A stretch of DNA of 64,000 bases, from assembly GCA_038107835.1 (NCBI GenBank), contig JAYNHH010000001.1:62001-126000 (forward strand). Reading direction: 5' to 3'. Within the stretch, counting starts at the first letter, position 1, and each line of letters begins with the position of its first letter. Shown piece by piece: positions 1 to 7,084 of the stretch. Under the pieces are notes generated by a model. It did not search any database and was not told the origin of the DNA. It was given only the letters and a program-made list of their open reading frames with translations. The position numbers were made by a program, and so were the translations under genes. This DNA is from MED-G116 sp038107835. Its GTDB lineage: Bacteria; Pseudomonadota; Alphaproteobacteria; Puniceispirillales; Puniceispirillaceae.

Positions 1-31
1 GTGATGATGCGGTGCTGGACATGATTTTGAT

Positions 32-1210
32 CTACCCGGCCGCAATGGATTTCTTGGGGTCATGGAACGGGATCGGAACGATGGTCGCCCGGCGCTGCTG
101 GTCCTGATCGGACATCATCACCTCAACCTGCTGGCCGATGTCACTCACCCCGGTCTCGATCATGCAGAGCGCGATGTTCTTTTCGAGCCGTGGTGAGTGG
201 ATTGCCGATGTCACCTTGCCGACCTGCCGTCCATCGACGGACAGTGGCCAGAATTCATTGTTCGGCGATGTCAGCGGATCTCCCTCGATCACAATGCCGA
301 TCTGGATGCGGCCAATGCCCTCGGCCTTGATCTGGCGCAGCGCGGCCTTGCCAACGAAATCCGCGTCCATCTCGAGATCGACGAGCCGGTCAAGGCGCAG
401 TTCGAACGGATTTGTCTCGATATCCATGTCGGCGTGATAGGACAGCATACCACCCTCGATCCTGCGGATTGATGAGGTGTGGCCTGGGCGCAGATCATAA
501 TCGGCCCCGGCTGTCATGATGATTTCCCACAGCTCCGTGCCGCGTGATCCGTCGCGCAGAAAGATCTCATAGCCGAGTTCGCTGGACCAGCCCGTGCGTG
601 ACACCACAAGGGGGATGCCATCCAGCTCGGTTTCGGCAAACCAGTAATATTTCAATTCAGCGATGGCATCACCGAATAGCTGGCGGATGATTTCACGTGA
701 ATGTGGTCCCTGAAGCTGCAGGGGCGAGACATCAGGTTCACGGATTGCCACATCCATTCCGGCATTGGCGGCAAGCCCCCTTGCCCAGAGCAGGACGTCG
801 CTGTCACCGATGGAAATCCAGAAATGATCGTCAGCCAGTTTCAGCAGAACCGGATCATTGATGATGCCGCCATGCTGATCGGTGATCAGGATATATTTGG
901 CCTGACCAACGGCCATGTTCGTCAGATTGCGCGGCGTCATATATTGAACGAAACGCGCAGCATCAGGGCCGGTGACTTCAACCTGCCGCTCAACCGCGAC
1001 ATCGCACAGGATGGCGGTCCTTGTCAGGTTCCAGAAATTTTCCACCGGGTCGCCAAAATCGCGCGGGATATACATGTGGTTATAGACTGAATAGCCCGCA
1101 GCGCCCCATTTCTCAGTTGCCGCGAAGAAGGGTGACCGGCGGATCTGGGTGCCGAATCCTGCGGATGCGATCTTGGAAGTCGGCTTTGGTGAGGCTGGTA
1201 CTGAGTTCAT
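32..1210 (-). CDS. dmdA: DmdA-like aminomethyltransferase-fold protein (probable DMSP demethylase)
   Basis: A 392-residue GcvT-fold, tetrahydrofolate-dependent protein. The length and several stretches resemble marine DmdA, which moves a methyl group from dimethylsulfoniopropionate to tetrahydrofolate and leaves methylmercaptopropionate: a YNHM segment at residues 43-46, an AERQVE-like segment (here VERQVE) near 74-79, NDPV near 118-121, and RTGWSSELGYE at 205-215 with Trp where ordinary GcvT has Tyr. It ends about 370 bp from the left edge of an open gap. Its neighbour across the gap is a crotonase-fold gene on the other strand. No clear Shine-Dalgarno precedes the ATG at 1210. Family membership is secure, but the exact substrate is inferred; glycine-cleavage-like, sarcosine or dimethylglycine demethylase relatives remain possible. 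Confidence 0.68.
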   Translation of the reverse strand: MNSVPASPKPTSKIASAGFGTQIRRSPFFAATEKWGAAGYSVYNHMYIPRDFGDPVENFWNLTRTAILCDVAVERQVEVTGPDAARFVQYMTPRNLTNMAVGQAKYILITDQHGGIINDPVLLKLADDHFWISIGDSDVLLWARGLAANAGMDVAIREPDVSPLQLQGPHSREIIRQLFGDAIAELKYYWFAETELDGIPLVVSRTGWSSELGYEIFLRDGSRGTELWEIIMTAGADYDLRPGHTSSIRRIEGGMLSYHADMDIETNPFELRLDRLVDLEMDADFVGKAALRQIKAEGIGRIQIGIVIEGDPLTSPNNEFWPLSVDGRQVGKVTSAIHSPRLEKNIALCMIETGVSDIGQQVEVMMSDQDQQRRATIVPIPFHDPKKSIAAG

Positions 1211-1541
1211 CCGATTTAACTTTCACTGGGGTAAGTTGCTGTCCGGCAGTCTGCGGGACAGGACCTGAAGTATTCATATAGGTACGAATGTTTCAATCAA
1301 CCAACCTGTCACAGTTCTGGAAAGAAAATGTTTCAAAGCTGCCACATCATGGCGGATTTGGTCTTTTGGCTGGTCCGCTTTGCGGCACCGGTGTCTGCAT
1401 GCGCCATGTTTCCTTGCGGAATGCCGGAACATCACGGTGCCAAAACCAGAAAATCTGTCGATGTTCACTTTTTGTTCTTGACTTTCATGGGGAGTTGTTT
1501 TTAATGTCCCGGTCCTTTCAGAACTGACAAAGGACATTTCA
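1211..1541. other. Intergenic region upstream of dmdA homologue
   Basis: No convincing gene is visible. The sequence ATGTTTCAA occurs twice, about 40 bases apart (near 1288 and 1328), which could be coincidence or a regulatory repeat. The stretch must hold the promoter of the leftward dmdA-like gene and possibly that of the small ORF starting at 1542. Confidence 0.4.
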
Positions 1542-1753
1542 ATGACCGCCTCTTCCCTGCAAATTCCAACCGATCTGAACGCCGTGCCAGCTGGCTCGGC
1601 GCTGTTTGACGCGCCTGTCCCAGCCATGATCGCCTCATGTCCGGGGCCTGATCTGATTGTGGCAATCGGGATTGGGAGTTGATCCGCCCGATCCGTGATG
1701 ATTACATGATCGGGGTCTGTCCATGGCATTATGGCCACGGGCATCCGGCCTGA
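1542..1753 (+). pseudogene. Small ORF that appears interrupted by a frameshift
   Basis: An ATG at 1542 follows AAAGGA (1529-1534) at good spacing and opens a 46-codon frame ending at 1682. From about 1652 another frame becomes open and reads a protein-like segment, DWELIRPIRDDYMIGVCPWH, before stopping at 1751-1753. Joined by one frameshift near 1660-1680 the two halves would give a protein of about 70 residues. I do not recognise the family. It may be a decayed gene, a sequencing error, a recoded small gene, or chance. It lies just upstream of the crotonase-like gene and would be co-transcribed with it. Confidence 0.25.
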
Positions 1754-1776
1754 TCTGAAAATTGAAGGAGCGCTTG

Positions 1777-2604
1777 ATGGCCCATGGTGATATGCAGCAC
1801 CCACAGTTGATTGAGGAGGTTTGTGACAGTGACGGTGTCCTGCGCCTGACGCTGAATGATCCGGCAACGCGCAACTCCCTTTCGGAGGCGATGCTGGCCG
1901 CGCTTGCCGGCACATTGGCGGCGGCACGCGACAATCCCGCGGTTCGGGTGATTGTTCTGGCCGCCAACGGCCCGGTATTCTGTGCCGGCCATAATCTGAA
2001 GGAGATGACGGCCGCGCGCACTGACCCGGACAATGCTGGCGACAGGGGCCGGGCCTATTTCAGCCGCGTTCTGAAAAGCTGTTCGGCTGTCATGCAGTCA
2101 ATCCCCGCGCATCCAAAGCCGGTGATCGCCGAGGTGGCGGGAACAGCCACCGCTGCCGGCTGTCAGCTGGTGGCAAGCTGCGATCTTGCGATTGCCGCCG
2201 ACACGGCACAATTTGCAACGCCGGGTGTGAATATCGGTCTGTTCTGTTCAACGCCGATGGTGGCGCTGTCGCGCAATGTTACCGCCAAACACGCGATGGA
2301 AATGCTGTTGACGGGCGATATGTGTCCGGCCCCCAAAGCGGTCGAGATCGGTTTGCTCAACCGCTGTGTGGCGCTTCCGGACCTCACTGGCGAGGTGATG
2401 GAACTTGCCCGCAGGATTGCCGCGAAATCAACGGCAACCCTCGCCTATGGCAAGCCGACCTTTTATCGTCAGGCGGAAATGACCCTGCCCGAAGCGTATG
2501 ATTTCGCCGCTGAAATCATGGTCAACAACATGCTGGCCAATGATGCCGAGGAGGGCATCAATGCATTCATCGAGAAACGTCCAGCCATATGGAAGGACAG
2601 CTAG
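1777..2604 (+). CDS. Enoyl-CoA hydratase/isomerase family protein (ECHDC3-like)
   Basis: A 275-residue crotonase-fold protein. The oxyanion-hole region reads FCAGHNLKE and the second conserved block reads GCQLVASCDLAIAA. The start at ATG 1777 is chosen because AAGGAG (1765-1770) sits six bases upstream; a TTG at 1762 is less likely. The two glutamates that act in classical enoyl-CoA hydratases are absent: Gln replaces the first (in GCQL) and Gly lies at the second (in TPGVN). This pattern fits the ECHDC3 subgroup, so hydratase activity should not be assumed. It converges on the LysR gene with a 7-base gap. A link to the DMSP-related gene on the left is positional only. Confidence 0.8.
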   Translation: MAHGDMQHPQLIEEVCDSDGVLRLTLNDPATRNSLSEAMLAALAGTLAAARDNPAVRVIVLAANGPVFCAGHNLKEMTAARTDPDNAGDRGRAYFSRVLKSCSAVMQSIPAHPKPVIAEVAGTATAAGCQLVASCDLAIAADTAQFATPGVNIGLFCSTPMVALSRNVTAKHAMEMLLTGDMCPAPKAVEIGLLNRCVALPDLTGEVMELARRIAAKSTATLAYGKPTFYRQAEMTLPEAYDFAAEIMVNNMLANDAEEGINAFIEKRPAIWKDS

Positions 2605-2611
2605 ACAGCCG

Positions 2612-3448
2612 TTATTCAAGGCCATTCAGAAACGCTGTGATATCATTGGCGTAGGCGTTTGTGCTGTCGCGGACGACCATGAAACAGGGCCGCTGGAAAT
2701 CGGGTGCGCCGTCAAGGGCAAACAGGCTCCTGCCGTCAATTTCCGGCGCAACGAGGCGGTGTGGCAGATAGGCTGATCCTCCATGCTGGCGCAGATGGGC
2801 AAGTGCCCAGCTGGCATTGTTGAAGCTGATCTTCGCGGTGTCGGCATCTGCATAGGCGGCGGTATGCTCGCGCTCAAAATCCGGACCGGCCTCGACATAG
2901 ATGTAACCGGGATCATGCCGGATCGGGCGGTCTGGCTCGGTGCCGACAAGACACAGCCGGTCAGCGCTGAGGGTGTGGAGCATCTGGCCGGCCTGTCCCG
3001 GCGGAGGGGCGAAGGTGAAGGCAACATCAACAAGCCCGTTGGCCAGCCATTGGGTGATGCGGCCGTCATCGCCCTGCCAGACGGACAGAGCAATCGAGGG
3101 GCGGGTCCGGCGCAATGACTCGAAGAACAGGGTCCCATACCCCGCCCATAAATCTGCATGTACGCCGATATTGCAGATGGCGTCGATTCCAGGTGGCAGC
3201 GACGTTTCCTGTTTTGCCTGGAGCCAGAGTTGAGTCATTGCCTCGGCATAGCGCCGGAGCTTGATTCCAGCGGCGGTGAGGGTCGCGCCATTTTTCTGCC
3301 GTAGGACGAGTGTCTGGCCAAGCTCGGCCTCAAGGGTCTGCAGGCGTGATGTCACAGTTGACTGGGTCACATTCATCGCGGTTGACGCCCGCACAAGCGA
3401 CCCGGTTCTGACGATCGCAAGGAAGGTCTGCAGGGCAACCAGATTCAT
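2612..3448 (-). CDS. LysR-family transcriptional regulator
   Basis: A 278-residue LysR-type regulator: an N-terminal winged helix-turn-helix (residues about 1-60, including NVTQSTVTSRLQTLE) and a C-terminal effector-binding domain. The ATG at 3448 is preferred, with AAAGGA upstream; a GTG at 3454 is also in frame. It is divergent from the aldehyde dehydrogenase operon, separated by about 118 AT-rich bases. This is the classical LysR arrangement for a regulator of the adjacent operon, so it probably controls the four genes at 3567-8771 in response to a pathway compound. Confidence 0.9.
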   Translation of the reverse strand: MNLVALQTFLAIVRTGSLVRASTAMNVTQSTVTSRLQTLEAELGQTLVLRQKNGATLTAAGIKLRRYAEAMTQLWLQAKQETSLPPGIDAICNIGVHADLWAGYGTLFFESLRRTRPSIALSVWQGDDGRITQWLANGLVDVAFTFAPPPGQAGQMLHTLSADRLCLVGTEPDRPIRHDPGYIYVEAGPDFEREHTAAYADADTAKISFNNASWALAHLRQHGGSAYLPHRLVAPEIDGRSLFALDGAPDFQRPCFMVVRDSTNAYANDITAFLNGLE

Positions 3449-3566
3449 CCACACTCATCCTTTCGCCAAAGTAAATTCGAATTTCTAGAATATTATATGA
3501 AGAAAATTTTGATTTTCAAATATGAAATCTACTGTAATCTCAAATCAATCGTCTGGGGAGACAAAC
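3449..3566. promoter_or_regulatory. Divergent promoter region between lysR gene and ALDH operon
   Basis: About 118 bases that are clearly AT-rich (for example around 3475-3520) compared with the flanking genes. Both the leftward LysR gene and the rightward operon must start here. GGGGAG (3555-3560) is the ribosome site of the aldehyde dehydrogenase. I did not identify a definite LysR box. Confidence 0.5.
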
Positions 3567-5087
3567 ATGACAGACAATAATGCCAAGGGCATTTCAACGG
3601 TCGATGCCGCCGGCATCAGGACTTATTCAATGCTGATCAATGGCCAATGGTCACAGGCGGCGGACGGCGGGTTGTTCGACAGTGTCAATCCGGCGACGGG
3701 TGCGGTGTGGTCCCGCGTTCCCGAAGCGACGGCTGAGGATGTTGACGGCGCCGTCAGGGCGGCACATGCCGCGCTTTACAACGGTCCATGGGGCAGGATG
3801 ACCGCCACTGAGCGCGGCCATTGTCTGCGCAGATTGGGAGATTTGCTTGCCGCGCATTCCCAGACGCTTGGTGAGGTGGAAACCACCGATACGGGTAAGA
3901 TGCTGAAAGAAACGCGGTGGCAGGCAAAATACATTGCTGAATATCTGCATTTCTATGCCGGTGCCGCCGACAAGGTTTCCGGTGAAACGCTGCCAATCGA
4001 CAAGCCGGATATGTTTGTCTTTACCGACAGGGAGCCGCTGGGCGTGATTGCGGCGGTCGTGCCATGGAATTCCCAGCTGTTTTTGAGCGCTGTCAAGATC
4101 GGGCCGGCGCTCGCCGCTGGCAACACGATTGTATTGAAAGCATCGGAACATGCCTCGGCGGCCATGCTCGAATTTGGAGGATTGATTGCCGAGGCTGGCA
4201 TTCCAGACGGTGTGGTCAATATTGTCACCGGCCATGGTGACCCATGTGGCAGGGTGTTGACCTCACACCCTCTCGTCGCCCGCATTTCCTTTACCGGTGG
4301 CCCTGTTTCGGCGCAGCATGTAATCCAGAATTCGGCGCAGAATTTTGCCGAGGTGTCGCTTGAACTGGGTGGAAAATCGCCTTTCATCGTGTTTGAGGAT
4401 GCGGATATCGAGAGTGCGGTCAACGGGTCCATCGGTGGTATTTTCGCCGCCTCCGGGCAGAGCTGCGTTGCTGGGTCGCGGGTCTATCTGCAGGAGGCTG
4501 TCGCAGATGAGTTCCTGCAGCGGATGACGGAAATTGTCAGCAAAATCCGGATCGGTGATCCGCTCGCCGAGGCGACCGAAATGGGGCCGCTCTGCACGCC
4601 AGCCCAGCTTGCCACGGTTGAGAGCGAGGTTGCGCATGCGCTGAGCGAGGGTGGCAGGCTGCTGTGCGGTGGCAATCGTGTTGCCGGGTTGGACGGCTAT
4701 TTCTTCGAGCCAACCATCGTCGAATGTCCAAGCCAGTCGCTGCGGATCGTCGATACCGAGCTGTTTGGCCCGGTGCTGTCGGTGATCAGGTTCAAGACCG
4801 AGGAAGACGTGATCGCGCTGGCAAATGACACCCGACATGGGTTGGCCGCCGGCATTTTCACCCGTGACTCTGCCCGTTCACTGCGCGTTGCCAAAGCGGT
4901 GCGGGCCGGTATTGTTTGGGTGAATACCTATCGCGCCATTTCTCCCATCGCAGAATTTGGTGGCACCAAGACATCGGGCTATGGGCGTGAAAGCGGCTTT
5001 CAGGCAATCTATGATTACACGCGGCCAAAGACTGTGTGGATGAATACATCCAGCACACCGTTGGCGAGCCAGTTTGCACCACGCTGA
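3567..5087 (+). CDS. NAD(P)-dependent aldehyde dehydrogenase
   Basis: A 506-residue aldehyde dehydrogenase superfamily enzyme that oxidises an aldehyde to a carboxylate. It has the cofactor-binding PWNSQ motif near 166, the catalytic Glu in ELGGKS (about residue 266) and the nucleophilic Cys in SGQSC (about residue 300). The start at 3567 is set by GGGGAG six bases upstream; an in-frame ATG at 3522 lacks such a site. It is the first gene of an operon continuing into the LLM monooxygenase 19 bases later. The substrate is unknown; the operon suggests an aldehyde released by the monooxygenase or by the thiamine-diphosphate enzyme. Confidence 0.92.
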   Translation: MTDNNAKGISTVDAAGIRTYSMLINGQWSQAADGGLFDSVNPATGAVWSRVPEATAEDVDGAVRAAHAALYNGPWGRMTATERGHCLRRLGDLLAAHSQTLGEVETTDTGKMLKETRWQAKYIAEYLHFYAGAADKVSGETLPIDKPDMFVFTDREPLGVIAAVVPWNSQLFLSAVKIGPALAAGNTIVLKASEHASAAMLEFGGLIAEAGIPDGVVNIVTGHGDPCGRVLTSHPLVARISFTGGPVSAQHVIQNSAQNFAEVSLELGGKSPFIVFEDADIESAVNGSIGGIFAASGQSCVAGSRVYLQEAVADEFLQRMTEIVSKIRIGDPLAEATEMGPLCTPAQLATVESEVAHALSEGGRLLCGGNRVAGLDGYFFEPTIVECPSQSLRIVDTELFGPVLSVIRFKTEEDVIALANDTRHGLAAGIFTRDSARSLRVAKAVRAGIVWVNTYRAISPIAEFGGTKTSGYGRESGFQAIYDYTRPKTVWMNTSSTPLASQFAPR

Positions 5088-5106
5088 CAGTAAGGGAGGG
5101 CAGATC

Positions 5107-6141
5107 ATGAAATTCCACCTTGCGGTCAATCTGGAGAGGATGAATGACGCCACCGACATGATGGCGGTGCAAAAACATACGCTGGAAATGGTGCAGATGG
5201 CTGATCGCGCGGGGTTTGAAATCGCCTGGGCAGCTGAACATCATGCGTTGGAAATGACGATTGCGCCAAACCCGTTTCAACTGCTCACCTGGTGGGCCGA
5301 CCACACTGACAGCATTCGTCTCGGATCTGGTGTTGCCAATGCTGCCTACTGGCATCCGATCAATATCGCGGGTGAGGCGGCGATGGTGGATCTGATCTCC
5401 GGCGGACGTCTTGAATTCGGTCTCGGCTCGGGTGCCTATCAGCGCGAATTTGACCGGATGCACCCCGGCCTCGACCAGAAGGACAGCTATCGCTACATGC
5501 AGGAGATGCTGCCGCTTGTGCGTCAGCTCTGGCAGGGCGACGTGGCGCATGAGGGTGAGTTCTGGCAGTTTCCAGCGGCAACATCCTGTCCGAAACCGGT
5601 GCAAGAGGAAGTGCCATTCTGGGTTGCGGCACGATCACCCATTACCTTTGACTATGCAGTCGCCAATGACTGCAACATCATGAGCTGGCCGCTGACGCTG
5701 CCGATGTCCGAGGCCGAGACATACCGCCGGAATCTTGATGAGGCCATCGCCAAGGCAGACAATGGGTGGGCAGGAACTTTTGCCATGATGCGCCATACGG
5801 CTGTCTATGCAAATGCTGCCGACCGCAGCGCCACGATTGCTGCCATCCGCAATGTGCTGGCGCAATTTGGCAATCTGATGATGAAACGGGGCAGGGTTGA
5901 TAACGGATTTCCCGAACCGATCCCCTTTGCCGCGCTTGAGGGCAATGTCCGGGTTGATCCCGACATGCTGGAGGAAAATTTGATGTTTGGATCGCCCGAG
6001 CAGGTGATCGCCAAATTACAGGATTACCAGAGGCTGGGGGTAGACGCCTTCATCTATTATGCGTCGATGGGCCTTGGGATGGATGAACAGAAACGCTCAA
6101 TGGAGCTGTTCTGCAGGGAAGTCATGCCTGCCTTTCAGTGA
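5107..6141 (+). CDS. LLM-class flavin-dependent monooxygenase
   Basis: A 344-residue luciferase-like (bacterial luciferase/alkanesulfonate monooxygenase fold) protein, with AWAAEHH near residue 40, RLGSGV near 65 and a GGRLEFGLGSG segment near 100. Such enzymes use reduced FMN and oxygen to attack sulfonates, dimethylsulfide, aldehydes or ketones. AGGGAGGG directly before ATG 5107 fixes the start. It is the second gene of the operon. No flavin reductase lies nearby, so reduced flavin would come from elsewhere. I cannot tell the substrate from sequence; a C-S bond or a Baeyer-Villiger substrate both fit the neighbours. Confidence 0.88.
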   Translation: MKFHLAVNLERMNDATDMMAVQKHTLEMVQMADRAGFEIAWAAEHHALEMTIAPNPFQLLTWWADHTDSIRLGSGVANAAYWHPINIAGEAAMVDLISGGRLEFGLGSGAYQREFDRMHPGLDQKDSYRYMQEMLPLVRQLWQGDVAHEGEFWQFPAATSCPKPVQEEVPFWVAARSPITFDYAVANDCNIMSWPLTLPMSEAETYRRNLDEAIAKADNGWAGTFAMMRHTAVYANAADRSATIAAIRNVLAQFGNLMMKRGRVDNGFPEPIPFAALEGNVRVDPDMLEENLMFGSPEQVIAKLQDYQRLGVDAFIYYASMGLGMDEQKRSMELFCREVMPAFQ

Positions 6142-6172
6142 GAAGGCGGGGATTTGAGGGGATGTCAGCTGA

Positions 6173-7084
6173 ATGGATGAGGCTGCGATGACAGGGCAAA
6201 GTGATGGCAAATGTGAGGGGACAGCCTATTCATGGCATCCCGCCCATGACCGCAGTGCCGATGCCGGGGTGCCTGATGCCGGGGTGATTGTCCTTATCCA
6301 TGGGCTTGGCCTGACGCGGGCCACCTGGGCTGGGCAGATTGTGGCGTTGAGCCAGCATCACGATGTTCTTGCCTATGACCTTGCCGGACATGGCGAGTCT
6401 GATCTGCCATCTGGCACACCGGATTTGACGCTGTACAGCACCCAACTGCGCCACCTGCTTGACAGGCTGGGCATCGGAGCATGCCATCTGGTCGGCTTTT
6501 CACTTGGCGGCATGATCAACCGCCGGTTTGCGATGGATCACCCTGACAGGGTTCTCTCACTGGTGATCCTGAACTCACCCCATGAACGATCGCCGGAGGC
6601 GCAGGCACTTGTTGAAAAACGCGCCGCGGACACAGAAGGGGGCGGCCCGGGGGCCACCATTGATGAGACGTTGGCGCGCTGGTTCACGCCAGCCTTCCTC
6701 ACTGAACGCCCCGATGTCGTTGCGGTTATCCGCGATTGGGTTCTGGCGAATGATCCGCAAGGCTATGCCGCCTGTCGTGCTGTTCTCGCGCATGGCGTGC
6801 GTGAATTGATCAGACCGGAGCCGGCGATCACACATCCGGCTTTGGTTGTCACCTGCGAGAATGACAGCGGCAGCACGCCGCCAATGTCGTATGCCATTGC
6901 CAGTGAAATCACCGGGGCGCAGGTCGAGATCATTCCCCGTCTGCAGCATCTGGGCCTCATTGAGAATCCTGACCTGTTCACAGCATCAATTCTGCGGTTT
7001 ATTGAGGGGCTATCCCCCGACTGCCAACCCAACCATTCCCCGGCCAATGTCTCGAAGGAAAAATCTCATGGGCAAGACTGTTAA
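6173..7084 (+). CDS. Alpha/beta hydrolase
   Basis: A 303-residue alpha/beta-hydrolase-fold protein. HGLGLT (43-48) forms the oxyanion region, the nucleophile elbow is GFSLGG with Ser at about residue 110, and a late His (LQHLG) likely completes the triad. The start is ATG 6173 or 6188; neither has a strong ribosome site. Its last 17 bases overlap the start of the next gene, which suggests translational coupling. In this operon it could hydrolyse an ester or lactone made by the monooxygenase, or a beta-diketone. The substrate is unknown. Confidence 0.88.
   Translation: MDEAAMTGQSDGKCEGTAYSWHPAHDRSADAGVPDAGVIVLIHGLGLTRATWAGQIVALSQHHDVLAYDLAGHGESDLPSGTPDLTLYSTQLRHLLDRLGIGACHLVGFSLGGMINRRFAMDHPDRVLSLVILNSPHERSPEAQALVEKRAADTEGGGPGATIDETLARWFTPAFLTERPDVVAVIRDWVLANDPQGYAACRAVLAHGVRELIRPEPAITHPALVVTCENDSGSTPPMSYAIASEITGAQVEIIPRLQHLGLIENPDLFTASILRFIEGLSPDCQPNHSPANVSKEKSHGQDC

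Noticed and set aside
3..107. Plus-strand open frame at the left edge, possibly the end of a gene
   Set aside because: It overlaps the C-terminus of the dmdA-like gene on the other strand and only 35 codons are visible, so it cannot be supported.
1274..1927. Minus-strand open frame of 217 codons across the gap and the crotonase gene
   Set aside because: Composition is Ser/Pro/Arg/His rich with no family features; it is antisense to the crotonase gene and to the better-supported small ORF.
4263..4838. Long minus-strand frame inside the aldehyde dehydrogenase gene
   Set aside because: It is antisense to a gene with intact catalytic motifs and resembles no protein.
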